This document shows positions 36,384-45,243 of a DNA stretch of 64,000 bases, piece by piece. The notes below the pieces were generated by a model that was not told where the DNA came from, did not search any database, and was given only the letters and a program-made list of their open reading frames with translations. Each line of letters begins with the position of its first letter. Position 1 is the stretch's first letter. The stretch comes from Ktedonobacter sp. SOSP1-85 (lineage in GTDB: Bacteria; Chloroflexota; Ktedonobacteria; Ktedonobacterales; Ktedonobacteraceae), in NCBI RefSeq assembly GCF_016587415.1, contig NZ_BNJI01000002.1, positions 992,001-1,056,000 of the forward strand, read 5' to 3'. Made by a program: the position numbers and the translations under genes.

Positions 36384-37133
36384 TTACAAAGAGGATGACA
36401 TTCCGCTTTCGAAAAACAAAATGCCGGCAGCGGTAATACGTGGTCTATGAAAGATTCGTGTTGTTATCTGGTTCTTTCTTGTAATGATATAGCCTTTTTC
36501 TTCCAGATTGGTCACATCAGATTGGATTTCATACCATCGCTTACCTATGAGATGAGCCAGGTCCTCTCCATCGAACGTAGGATCAGACCGTTTCTCGTAA
36601 AGTATCTGTAGGATTCTTTCTCTAATAGATGGCTGAGTCACTTGGGAATCTATGGCTTGTCCTGTCAGCTTAGCATTAATTTTGCTAATTGCTTTGCTGA
36701 TGCCCCTTGCAACGTCCAGGAAAGCTTCATCGCGATTGGGCCACGTGGTAACTGGTCTGGCACCTTCAGGTAAGACCGCGAGATTTCTGGGCAGGGTGTC
36801 TTGCCAGTCGACAGGACGCAAGATAACAGGGATGACGTAGGCAACTTCAGCTTTGTACCTCTCTAGGGCACGCGGGAGCTCTTTTTCGTAAATAGAAGCA
36901 GATGCCATAAAATCTGGGCTAACAAGCAATAAAATCACGTGTGCTGTGTCCAGCATTATTTGAACTTCTTTCTCCCTCTCTATACCGGGGGAGATATCAC
37001 TTTCTTCGCAAAACTTGAGTTGATACTGTCTTACCAATGGCCTGAGCCGTTTTTCGAGTTCATTTTTTAACTCTCTGTCTTCAAATGCATAGCAGTAGAA
37101 AATGTTAATCAAACTCTTTATTTCTACAGTCAT
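36384..37133 (-). CDS. TIR-domain protein with C-terminal winged helix
   Basis: 249 residues from MTVEIKSL (a TTG start 45 bases upstream is possible). TIR domain at 8-150: 'NIFYCYAFEDRELKNELEKRL', box-2-like 'DISPGIEREKEV', 'AHVILLLVSPDFMAS' and 'SIYEKELPRALERY', where Glu83/Glu85 occupy the place of the catalytic Glu of TIR NADases. Residues 165-249 form a winged-helix ('ERILQILYEKRSD', 'LEEKGYIITRKNQ'). It is the first gene of an operon with the STAND NTPase. NAD-cleaving abortive defence triggered by the STAND partner is the inference. Confidence 0.82.
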   Translation of the reverse strand: MTVEIKSLINIFYCYAFEDRELKNELEKRLRPLVRQYQLKFCEESDISPGIEREKEVQIMLDTAHVILLLVSPDFMASASIYEKELPRALERYKAEVAYVIPVILRPVDWQDTLPRNLAVLPEGARPVTTWPNRDEAFLDVARGISKAISKINAKLTGQAIDSQVTQPSIRERILQILYEKRSDPTFDGEDLAHLIGKRWYEIQSDVTNLEEKGYIITRKNQITTRIFHRPRITAAGILFFESGMSSSL

Positions 37134-37406
37134 AGGCCCGTTTCCAATCAAGTAGGCGTAGCTGCCAAGTAAGCACAAGATGCGTTGCTGTGCTTAAATT
37201 TAAATGTGAGAGCAAGGCTTCACGAGGGTTTTAATCACTATCCAAAAATTTAATAACCAGATAGGGTTGCTTTTTCTCGCGTCTTCAGGTCTCTTTGTTC
37301 TATGGACTATGTCACCTCATTCGGCCTGCGGAAGCCCCTGGGTTCACCCATGGGGAGGAAGCAGGCGTTCCTTTCCTGGTGGCAGGAGAGGGGGCTCCTC
37401 GGTCCG

Positions 37407-38696
37407 TCATCCCTGCAAGGGTGTCGCCACCACAGCATAGTCGTAGCCGTCGGCCCGTTGGAGGACCCGGCAAAAGCGCGCAGGAATCCCCTGCACCTTG
37501 CCCATGCGAAACTGCTTGTTCGCGCGCACGGCGATGCGCCCGGTATGCGTCCCCTGCGCCGCAAACCCCTCTGGGACCACCGCCCGCACCCGATCACCGG
37601 TCTTGATGTCCAGGACCTGCTTGCGGCGCATCAGATAGCCAACGGGGAAACCATGTTCATCGACATTGGTCCGGCTGTAGCGCCCGCGACCGGTGGCGGT
37701 GATCGCAAGGGTGTTCTGCCCACCCACCGCAACCCCTGCCAGTTCCCCCACACACAACGCGTCCAGCGCGTGCGTCTTAGGGATCGAGAAGCGAGCACGG
37801 TTCCACCTCGTGCGCCCGCCGCTCCAACTGGTGAGCGGCAGACCCAGTGCGCGCAGTTCGTCACAGAGCGCGTAGCGGGTGGCGTTGACCGCAGCCGCGT
37901 CCCGTAGCGGCTGCTTCGCCTGGGCGGCCACTTCGGGATGGCCGAACTCCGCGGCGGTGCGCTCCCCCTTGGCCGCATTGCACGCGTGGCAACTGAGCGC
38001 CAGATTCGACACGCGGTTGGAGCCACCGCGACTGCGCGGCTGGATATGGTCCAACTCGAAGGGCGTGTCCGTGCGCCCGCAGTACACGCACCTGCGCCCG
38101 AATTTCTCCAGGAGATAGGCGCGCACTTCCCAACCGGCCAGTTCCCCGCGCTGGTACTCGATCCCGGAGATCTCTGGTTGCTGCAAGAGCTGGGTGTCGA
38201 ACTTCACGCGCTCCACTGCGATGCGCGCCAGCGGGACCCAGCGCTGGTAGCGCCTGCCCCAGGACAGGACGTTATCGATGCGTGAGCGCAGGGACGGCGC
38301 AAGCCAGCCAGGCGCTCGGCGGCGGTTGAGGAAGCGCGCTGGCCGGTAGCGCAGGTTGCTCGAACGCCTGCGTCGCCGATACCCCGCCCGTTTGCGCAGC
38401 CGGTCGCGGATCTCCTCCCCACGGTGGGAGAGTTCGGCCAGGTGCAGCGCGTGGTGCACCTCTCCCTCGCCGGTCTCTTCCACCCGCGCCAGCGCCAGGC
38501 CAGTCGTTTTCGAACCGGGATCGATCTTGAGCACCACCGGTTGCAGCGCGCTCTGCTGGACGCTGCGGTCCTTGAGCCGAATCGTGAAGGGGCTGAGCCG
38601 GTGGACCACGGCCCGCTTGCGTGCAAGCAGGAGGCGGGCGCGCCTGGGGGTACACGGCATGAGCGGATTTTTGTGTCTGTCGAGCACAAACACCAT
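37407..38696 (-). CDS. iscB: RNA-guided nuclease IscB (copy 1)
   Basis: 429 residues. The PLMP motif opens the protein (residues 11-14). RuvC-I 'LKIDPGSKTTGLALA' (Asp59), an arginine-rich bridge helix (about 98-128), RuvC-II 'IAVERVKFD' (Glu162), HNH with 'CVYCGRTDTPFELDHIQPRS' (His217) and 'LSCHACN', RuvC-III 'THALDALCVGEL' (Asp312). All catalytic residues of both nuclease domains are present. IscB cuts double-stranded DNA guided by the omega RNA encoded just upstream. It is in the usual position downstream of that RNA. GAAAGGAG precedes ATG. Confidence 0.94.
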   Translation of the reverse strand: MVFVLDRHKNPLMPCTPRRARLLLARKRAVVHRLSPFTIRLKDRSVQQSALQPVVLKIDPGSKTTGLALARVEETGEGEVHHALHLAELSHRGEEIRDRLRKRAGYRRRRRSSNLRYRPARFLNRRRAPGWLAPSLRSRIDNVLSWGRRYQRWVPLARIAVERVKFDTQLLQQPEISGIEYQRGELAGWEVRAYLLEKFGRRCVYCGRTDTPFELDHIQPRSRGGSNRVSNLALSCHACNAAKGERTAAEFGHPEVAAQAKQPLRDAAAVNATRYALCDELRALGLPLTSWSGGRTRWNRARFSIPKTHALDALCVGELAGVAVGGQNTLAITATGRGRYSRTNVDEHGFPVGYLMRRKQVLDIKTGDRVRAVVPEGFAAQGTHTGRIAVRANKQFRMGKVQGIPARFCRVLQRADGYDYAVVATPLQG

Positions 38697-38942
38697 GGGT
38701 GACTCCTTTCTCTTCCCTCGTGGGAGGGACCCGTTACCGGGCTGTTTGACGGTCCCGAGCAGGCTGACTCAGGACGCTCCCCTCGCCGGTGTTATGCTCG
38801 CTTGTTTGGCTCAGCGCACCGCCCCGTACCCCGACGGGTGCTTTTAACGCTGAGCGACAGCGCCAGCCGCTGAGGAAGCACGGCTGGGTGTCATGACGAG
38901 CGTAACGCTGGTGCCAATCAGCGCCTTGCCTGCGGGCTCTGG

Positions 38943-39647
38943 GTGAAGTAGGCGGCTGGCGCGTTGCTTCTCAGTACGTCTCCATCCGCCCCTTCCCAAA
39001 CCGGACTTGAACCTTTCAGCTCATCCGGCTTTCCAGAGATCTATGCCCGTAAAGGTTGTCGCGTCGGCTTTCCGGCATGAATAGCGACGTGACATTCATG
39101 GCAGACGATGAGTGTCTGCCACGATCACGGATAACAGCTAACACTGTTTCGGCGTTTCTCATCACGAGTACCTCTCTGTGTGAGCTATTGAGATCCCCTG
39201 GACCCCTTCGCCATGTTCTCAGCTTTCCTGAGATCGGACTACTATGGGTCCTCCGTACCCCTGGGCCTTTTGGCCTGTAGGGTATCCCGCGTTCCGTCAC
39301 TCCTGTACGTATCGAGCACGACGTAGGCCCCCTACTCATCCCTTTATACCTGTCTCGTTGTCAGGCACCCAGGGTGCGGAAGTTGCCACCATCAAGGTGC
39401 CAAATGGCGGCACACCCTGGCATCGCTCATCGCGGTGAGAGCCAGCATTCTCCGTTTAGGGATTAGGGTTCAACCAGTTTAGGTTTAGCCATATCGCGCG
39501 GGTCTTGCAGCGCTTTTTTTTGCTGCGTTATCGGCATGCTAAGGTCCCCTTTGCGTTTCCGCTCCAGGTGAGCCGATTGACCCATAGACCTCCTTCCGAG
39601 TCTATCCTCGCTGTGCGAGGGATACAGATGCTCGTGACGCGGCGCAC
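38943..39647 (-). mobile_element. 705-nt group II intron inserted in the IscB 1 omega RNA
   Basis: The 5' end is GTGCG; the 3' end CCTACTTCAC has the branch A 7 nt from the end. Domain V (38998-39031) is exactly 34 nt: an 8-bp stem with the AGC triad, a 2-nt AG bulge, a 6-bp stem and a GAAA loop. EBS1 CACCTT (plus 39394-39399) in an 11-nt loop on an 8-bp stem pairs with IBS1 GAGGTG (39648-39653); the base before EBS1 (G) pairs with the first exon-2 base (C). EBS2 GCTGG (39442-39446) pairs with IBS2 CCAGC (39655-39659). Removal rejoins an RNA collinear with that of IscB 2. Confidence 0.95.
39041..39162 (-). pseudogene. deleted intron-encoded reverse transcriptase/maturase
   Basis: In the domain IV position a frame starts with MRNAETVLAVIRDRG (ATG at 39162), the usual N-terminus of group II intron proteins. 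Within about 45 bases the sequence jumps to TLIVCHECHVAIHAGKPT and ends at TAG 39041-39043, the C-terminal HNH endonuclease tail, in another frame. The roughly 400 residues between (RT and maturase) are missing. Splicing or mobility would need a maturase from a full-length relative. Confidence 0.88.
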
Positions 39648-39721
39648 CACCTCGGCTGGACAACGAAAACGGCATGAACCCGGGGGGCAAGCCCCCGCAT
39701 TCATGCGTGGGGATCATTGAC

Positions 39722-40320
39722 TTTTCCAAGATAGTTTATTAAATCTAATTTTATAACATATTAAAGCCTCATGGATACAACACAAGCGATTTAGGCAGGT
39801 CTATCGATTTCTCTTCCGCTTCTCACCTCGGCTCGCTACGTTCACCTGGGTGGAAAGAGTCTGGATGCAAAACGGCTCTTTCGTTTTGCATCCAGACTCT
39901 TTCCACCTGAGCACCGCAGACGAGTGGAATTTTCAAAGAAAGGTGGAATCTTCCTATATTCACGAGAATTAAATAGTCCTGGCTGCCTTCCTCCCTCTCT
40001 CCCCAACAGAAAATAAGTTCGTATACTACTACGTTCCTCAATGACATGAATAAAGCGATGAACCGAGGTCTGGAGTCCAAAGAGAGGTCGACTGTTCGCA
40101 GGTCTCGGCTTGTAGAAATGATAGCGCCATTAAGGAATACAGCAATACTGGTACTTTGTTGCTTTGGGATTTTGCCCCATTTGAAACCCATCAAGTGAGA
40201 GCAATCTGTGCTTAAATTGCTCTGAATATACGCCCAATATCAGACGCGATTCCCCTAGTCCACAAAATACCGATACAGCGGTGTTCACAAAGATTGAGCC
40301 AGATGGCAAGGGAACGTGTC
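39722..40320. other. intergenic stretch with a perfect 26-bp hairpin
   Basis: No credible gene. The hairpin (arms 39849-39874 and 39882-39907, beginning GGTGGAAAGAGTCTGG) has a 7-base loop and no T-run. AT-rich sequence flanks the IscB 1 left end. It is downstream of the histidine kinase gene and may be its termination or processing region. Confidence 0.6.
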
Positions 40321-42216
40321 TCATTTTCCTAGAGATGGGGTGATGGGCAAGGTAAACCAGAACGTGGCGCCCTCACCAGGAGCACTCTGTACCCCAACGC
40401 TCCCCTCATGCCGTTCAATGAACACCTGGCATAAATAGAGGGCCAATCCGAAGCTCAGATCCAGTTCATGCTGGACGGCACTGCCTTTGGCGCGATAGAA
40501 GCGTTCCCAGATATGATCAAGATCGTCTCTCGCAATGCCTGATCCCTCGTTATGGACTGAGACACGGGCGAGCGCCTCCGTAATGCGTAACTGCACCACC
40601 ACAGGCTGTCCTGGGGGAGAATAGGTGTATGCATTCGTCAGATAGGTGGTAAGCACGTGCTTGATCCGCCCGGCATCGGCGAGAATGGGCACGCCTTGTT
40701 CCAAAGGCGGAGCATCCAGTACGATGGGGCGCTCTGGCGCGGCGTGTTGCTGCCGGGCCACCACCTCTCTGAGCAAGGTGCCCAGATCCTCAGGGTTCAA
40801 GGACAACGTGAGCGTATGGGTCTGGATACGCGCATCATCGATCAAGTCATTGATGATACGCTGCTGAAGTTGGGCACTCTGCGAGGCAGCTGCTAAGGGG
40901 CGCTGAGCATGGGCAAGGGGTTCACGGATCTGAACAGACAGAGGAGCGAGCTGCTTTTTTAAGGTCTGCAATCGACGCTGTGCTAATTGCAGATTGCCCA
41001 TGATCCCCGTCAGCGGAGTGCGCAGTTCATGCGTGGCCAGGGTCAGAAATTCGCCAGCCAGGCGTCTCACCTCCTGCTGGGCAAGTGCTTTCTTCTGTTG
41101 CTCTTCTTGCGCGTAAAAACAGTGGATCCCCTCAATAAGCAGCATGGTCTGCGCGGTGACGGCTTTCACGAGCGCGATCTCCTCTGGTGTGTATGCTCCT
41201 TCCGAACTCGCTGTGGTGACCATCAGCGCACCAACCAACTGCTGCTCCAGAAACAGCGGAAGTAACAGGAAGGTCTCGGAGCCAGGAGACGAGGGGTAAA
41301 GAGACGCCGGAAAAGGCAGTTGTTTCCCGAGACGTTCAATGGTGTGCACCTGATTCATCGCAATCACGACCTCCTGGTGGGCGCCCAAGCGAGCCCATGC
41401 CGCGTCGTCAAGCAATTCTGAGAGATGGAAGTGTCCCCCAATGTCCCGCCAGTACTGTTCTTGTTCAGCGGTATAGCCAGTTCCTGCGACATAATACAGA
41501 TGGCCCGTTCGATGACCGAATGCGAGCATACCTACCCGGTGACAATCCAGGACAGACTGGATGACACCCACCACCTGCTGGGCCACATAGAGCACGGGAG
41601 GCGAGAGGAGGAAGGTCTCTTCCGGCAAGATAGATTCCGTCTGTTCAGGAATCTGCGCGATCGCGTTGAGCAGGTCCAACATCGACTCGTGGACACGTTG
41701 GAGACGGGAGACTGCCTGAGAATAATACGCGAGCTCCTGGAAGACAAAGATGATTTCTTCTATGCCTCGCTCTTGATCAATCACGGGAAAGGAGCGGACA
41801 GAGACTGAGATCTTGCGCCCCGAAGGCAGATCCAGCAGAAGCGTCTGTTCTGGCGGGCTGGCTCCTGCTTTCCCAGCAAGAGCGAGGTTCATCAGCCATT
41901 GCCCTGAGGCAACGAATGGTGACTGCTCATCAGAGCGGATGTAGTGTTTGAGAAACTGCTGGTAGTCTCTTCCTTGACATTGAGTTTCGGAGCCCACTTC
42001 AAAGAGCTTGCGAGCAGCGGCATTGATCCGGACAACCTTCTGGTTGCGATCACACGCAATAAGACTATCCGGAAAAAACTCCCAGGTGGCTTTCAACCGG
42101 TTAAGTTGCATGTGTGCTCCCCTCAAAGGGCGGGCATGAGGAACGGATTCCCCTGCAGGTGTCCTACCCTGTTGCTGTTTGCGTTGTGTGACATGGTGTG
42201 AGCTTTTATCCACCAC
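40321..42216 (-). CDS. sensor histidine kinase (PAS-GAF-HisKA-HATPase)
   Basis: 631 residues, no membrane segment. PAS-like domain about 40-160 ('FFPDSLIACDRNQKVVRINAAAR'), GAF-like domain 190-380, HisKA 'LATHELRTPLTGIMGNLQLA' with the phospho-accepting His, then HATPase with N box 'TYLTNAYTYSPPGQPV', G1 'VHNEGSGIA', F box 'IWERFYRAKG' and a degenerate G2 'LSFGLALYLCQVF'. A cytoplasmic signal sensor. No response regulator is adjacent, so its partner is elsewhere. Confidence 0.9.
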   Translation of the reverse strand: MVDKSSHHVTQRKQQQGRTPAGESVPHARPLRGAHMQLNRLKATWEFFPDSLIACDRNQKVVRINAAARKLFEVGSETQCQGRDYQQFLKHYIRSDEQSPFVASGQWLMNLALAGKAGASPPEQTLLLDLPSGRKISVSVRSFPVIDQERGIEEIIFVFQELAYYSQAVSRLQRVHESMLDLLNAIAQIPEQTESILPEETFLLSPPVLYVAQQVVGVIQSVLDCHRVGMLAFGHRTGHLYYVAGTGYTAEQEQYWRDIGGHFHLSELLDDAAWARLGAHQEVVIAMNQVHTIERLGKQLPFPASLYPSSPGSETFLLLPLFLEQQLVGALMVTTASSEGAYTPEEIALVKAVTAQTMLLIEGIHCFYAQEEQQKKALAQQEVRRLAGEFLTLATHELRTPLTGIMGNLQLAQRRLQTLKKQLAPLSVQIREPLAHAQRPLAAASQSAQLQQRIINDLIDDARIQTHTLTLSLNPEDLGTLLREVVARQQHAAPERPIVLDAPPLEQGVPILADAGRIKHVLTTYLTNAYTYSPPGQPVVVQLRITEALARVSVHNEGSGIARDDLDHIWERFYRAKGSAVQHELDLSFGLALYLCQVFIERHEGSVGVQSAPGEGATFWFTLPITPSLGK

Positions 42217-42402
42217 AGAGCTCCTTTAGGAAATGCTCAATTACGCTGCAAGCTGAGAAAAAGAACATTATTCTAAGGTCATTGTATGCGTCGTAGAGAG
42301 AGATGGCAATCTCATCACACGATAATTGCCAGGAAGAACACTCTGGTTTTGAGAGAAGGGCTGAATAATGAGGTAGCTCAATTTTTGTGAATATCGCTGT
42401 AG

Positions 42403-43963
42403 CGGTACTTTGTTGACCAGGGTCAAGCGGAGCTGTAGAGAGCAAGGCCCTGCCCCCGTTCAAGCCTTTGAAAGAGGCGTTGCACGGCAGGAGGTGGGGG
42501 CAGTGATGACCAACCGCTCCAATAGCGCCTGAGCATGATCCAGGGCTCGAGCCATCCCCGCACGACTCGAAGGGCTGCTGGCCAGGACATCTGCGGTCGC
42601 ATCCCGTGGGCCGTGGTGATTTTTTTCCCCCGTGTCTGCTGGTACGGACGAGGCACTCGTGGCGGCAGCCGTTGATGGCTCAGGCGGCTGGCTGACCACG
42701 TGGGTCGCACAGACGGTCGGATGACGGAGATGGTACCAGCAAAAGGAGAACGCGCAACAGACCAATTGCCAATGCCGGCGGATCCCTGTGTCGCTTCTCA
42801 CCTGATACTGTGACCAGCCCAGGGCGTGTTTGACGTGTTTGTAGCTCTGTTCAATCCACATGCGCAACCCATAGAGCCTCATCACTTCCTCCACCGTGGC
42901 TGGAGACCATGAGGATTCCGTTTCAGAGGATGTTGCCGAGGCAGGCAGGTTCGTTACCAGGTATGAGGTGGTGAGGTCAGGCAGTTCCTGTGGGTCGGTC
43001 GTTACCACCAGGGCCCGTTCCTTCTGATCTGGGCCAAATGGCCCCGCCACGATCTCCAGCGCCCACCAGTCTTCTTGGCTCCCATCGCGGAAGGTCCTGG
43101 TGATATTCACCCACTTGCCCGGATGCTTGCTCCCCTCCCATCCAGCCTCGTGGGCGACATCTTGCAAGGTTCCGGCTTCTTCTTCTGGATGCCACCAGGC
43201 ATGGGAAGGCTTGAGGGCCAGCACATATGGGACCTGCAGATTGGCTAAACCACTGCGAAAGCCGCGATCCTCGCCATAGAAGGAGTCGGCCACCACAGCT
43301 CGAAAAGGGAGGGCTTGGCTCACGGCTCGTTGCACCAGTTGTAGGGCAATCTTCAGCTTGGTGCGGAAGGCAGGATCCTGTTCTCCCTTGGCAAAATAGA
43401 GCGCCGGGGTGTAGGGTTCGACATCCAGCGGGTAGTAGACGCGCTCGTCGGCCCATACACTGCTGACGGAGACCACGCCATTGTCAATCTTGCCCACATT
43501 GGCCAGGTACTGCCGACTCACATGAGCCGTTTTGTGACCATCCTTGCGATCCCCTGTCTCATCAATGACCAGGACCCCGTCCTTGGTCGGTGTTGTGGTG
43601 GGATCCTCGCGCAATATGGTGAGCCGCTCGGCTTGCACCTTGCGCTCATCCCAGTCCGACTCGGAGAGAAACCATTGTAAGGCTTGCGCTCGTGGCTGGT
43701 GCGCTCCTACCAGTGGCTCCGTGTTGACCAGCCCGGTGAGGGTCTTATTTCGCTCGCTTGGCAGTAAGAGCCCCTCAAGATAGCGCCGAAACCCTTCACG
43801 CTGATTGCTCTTGCCAAAGATGGGGTCAAAGGACCTCGCATAGTCCTCCAGTGGTCCTGGAGCTGCGGCGACCTCGATGCGTCTCGTCATCTTCTTCTCT
43901 CCTCCTTCTCTCTTCTTCTCCCTTCATTCTACTCCCCCTTCCACCCTCGTCAACAAAGTACCG
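42403..43963 (-). mobile_element. IS701-type insertion sequence, 1561 bp
   Basis: Perfect 15-bp terminal inverted repeats CGGTACTTTGTTGAC (42403-42417) and GTCAACAAAGTACCG (43949-43963), flanked by the 4-bp direct repeat GTAG (42399-42402, 43964-43967). It lies between the histidine kinase and the glycoside hydrolase genes. Its transposase is frameshifted. Confidence 0.9.
42460..43890 (-). pseudogene. IS701-family transposase with a C-terminal frameshift
   Basis: 476 residues in this frame with a DDE core of IS701 type: 'GVLVIDETGDRKDGHKTAHV' (first Asp), 'FRAVVADSFYGED' (second Asp) and 'LRMWIEQSYKHVKHALGW' (Glu). After 'FSFCWYHL' the frame leaves the family; the genuine continuation (LEPWIMLRRYWSGWSSLPPPP... 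ALYSSA) lies in another frame ending at 42423. A single indel near 42700-42720 explains this. The catalytic residues precede the shift, but the C-terminal helix is lost. Confidence 0.85.
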
Positions 43964-44066
43964 GTAGGAGGGGAGCGGAGAGGCATGAACCCTGTGCAAT
44001 CTGCATCTCTCGAAGAAAGGTTGAGGTATTCGAGAGATTGAGGTGAGGGACGTGGGTTGGAACGCG

Positions 44067-45224
44067 TCAGGCCTGTTCGAGAATACGCGCAAATGCCTGG
44101 AGATAGCTTGAGTCAGCGCATTGTTCGCGGAGCAGCCAATACTCTGCTCCCCAGAAGAGATATGCATACAGGGGAGTTTCTTGCTGAGACCTGCGTATGC
44201 AGGTGTTGTAGTTGGCGATGACCTGCTCTGGCAAACAACTATACATGCCTTGCCCGGATGGGCTGGGCGGTGTCGTCACCGTCTCCCACGGCTCCGCCTG
44301 CCCCTCAGTAATCATCAGCTTTTGTCCATGAGCTTGGGCAGTTGTGAACAATTGCTTCCGTCTGCGGTGCTGCCAGGGGCTCCGGCTTCCATCCAGATAC
44401 AGAGTTCTGGTGCCAAGTGCCAGCAGAGCATGACGCGGATAGTAGTCGATCCCAACAATATCCGCCAGATGCTGCGCCACCGCAAGTGAGTCACCCTGAT
44501 CACGCGTTTGCCACCATTGAGAGAGATACACCAGCAAAGAGGTCGGCAAAAAGCCGTTCATCATAACTGGTCTGTCGGGATCAGCTTTTCTGAGTGCTTC
44601 AACTTCTTTTGCGACAAAGGCGGCATCCAGACGCCAGCTGTGTTCTATGCCAAGAGGATCAACGGCTTCGTGCTCGAGTTGCCACGCGACAATGCTTTTC
44701 CGCTGCTTATATCGCTCTACGAGACGGGTGATGAATGTAGTTGCAGCTTCGAGAAGTGAGGGATAAGCGGATGGTTTGATGAGAGTATGCTCAGGGAAAG
44801 GGGAGCTCAAATGATGCGCAGGCACAAAGAACTCGGGATAGCCAAAGGTTTTTAATGGGCCAACGCATAAAATGATCTGCTTTCCCGCTCGTTCGGCAGC
44901 ATCAATCTGCCAATCGAGCTCATCAGGAGAGAATGCTCCTGGTTCGGGCTCAATGCGATTCCAATAGGCTCCCAGGCGAATGAATTGAAACGGGTAGCCA
45001 AGCAATGTTTGCAGAGTGGAGCGCGCATCTAAGCCGAACGCAGTAATTTGTGGCAAGCGAAAGCTTATGCCAAGCAACGTGGAATGACGAGGTTCAATGG
45101 GGAGGCGTTGCCATGCATCTGTCAGGGGCTGCGTTGCTTGCTTCAAGCGAAACTCTGATACGAGTGGTAGCGCGAGCTTGCTGGCAGTGCCGACAGTTCG
45201 CGAGATTTGTTCTTTTCTCTCCAT
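44067..45224 (-). CDS. glycoside hydrolase, clan GH-A-like
   Basis: 385 residues from MERKEQIS (GGAAGGACC upstream). TIM-barrel glycosidase features: 'FIRLGAYWNRIEPEPGAF', 'WQLEHEAVDPLG' in the position of the acid/base Asn-Glu step (here His-Glu), 'ADIVGIDYYPRH' and 'KLMITEGQAEPW', whose Glu fits the nucleophile. Resembles GH5/GH42-type beta-glycosidases. The NE to HE change at the acid/base strand is unusual. Last gene of a three-gene minus-strand run with PIG-L and an FAD oxidase. Confidence 0.7.
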   Translation of the reverse strand: MERKEQISRTVGTASKLALPLVSEFRLKQATQPLTDAWQRLPIEPRHSTLLGISFRLPQITAFGLDARSTLQTLLGYPFQFIRLGAYWNRIEPEPGAFSPDELDWQIDAAERAGKQIILCVGPLKTFGYPEFFVPAHHLSSPFPEHTLIKPSAYPSLLEAATTFITRLVERYKQRKSIVAWQLEHEAVDPLGIEHSWRLDAAFVAKEVEALRKADPDRPVMMNGFLPTSLLVYLSQWWQTRDQGDSLAVAQHLADIVGIDYYPRHALLALGTRTLYLDGSRSPWQHRRRKQLFTTAQAHGQKLMITEGQAEPWETVTTPPSPSGQGMYSCLPEQVIANYNTCIRRSQQETPLYAYLFWGAEYWLLREQCADSSYLQAFARILEQA

Positions 45225-45243
45225 ATAGGTCCTTCCCTTTGCA

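Larger units (their letters stand above)
37324..39721 (-). mobile_element. IscB element 1 (IS200/IS605-type, no TnpA) carrying a group II intron
   Basis: Left end on the minus strand begins GTCAATGATCCCCACGC with a hairpin; right end is marked by 'GGAACGCCTGCTTCCTCC' and CCGCAGGC at 37324. Both ends match element 2 (47708-49370). No Y1 transposase is encoded, so movement needs a TnpA elsewhere. Contents in order: omega-RNA 5' part, group II intron, omega-RNA 3' part, iscB. Boundaries are inferred from where similarity between the two elements stops. Confidence 0.8.
38697..39721 (-). ncRNA. omega RNA of IscB 1, split by a group II intron
   Basis: Exon 1 is 39648-39721 (74 nt; left-end hairpin, then GTTGTCCAGCCGAGGTG) and exon 2 is 38697-38942 (246 nt; from CCAGAGCCCGCAGG to the iscB start). 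Together they give 320 nt, matching the 313-nt uninterrupted RNA of IscB 2. Shared blocks include GTTAAAAGC..CCCGTCGGGG and CGGTGCGC. The guide would be the flank just left-end-outward (minus strand, upstream of 39721, ...ACTATCTTGGAAAA). Confidence 0.8.

Noticed and set aside
37407-38847. Long plus-strand frames opposite the iscB gene
   Set aside because: High-GC shadows of the minus-strand gene; no ribosome sites and Arg/Pro-rich composition.
39016-39339. A 107-codon frame inside the intron as a genuine gene
   Set aside because: Its middle is the N-terminus of an intron-encoded protein fused out of frame to domain IV/V RNA sequence; it is a deletion remnant.
39823-40194. A 123-codon open frame on the minus strand
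   Set aside because: It runs through the perfect 26-bp hairpin, has no ribosome site and shows no recognisable protein features.
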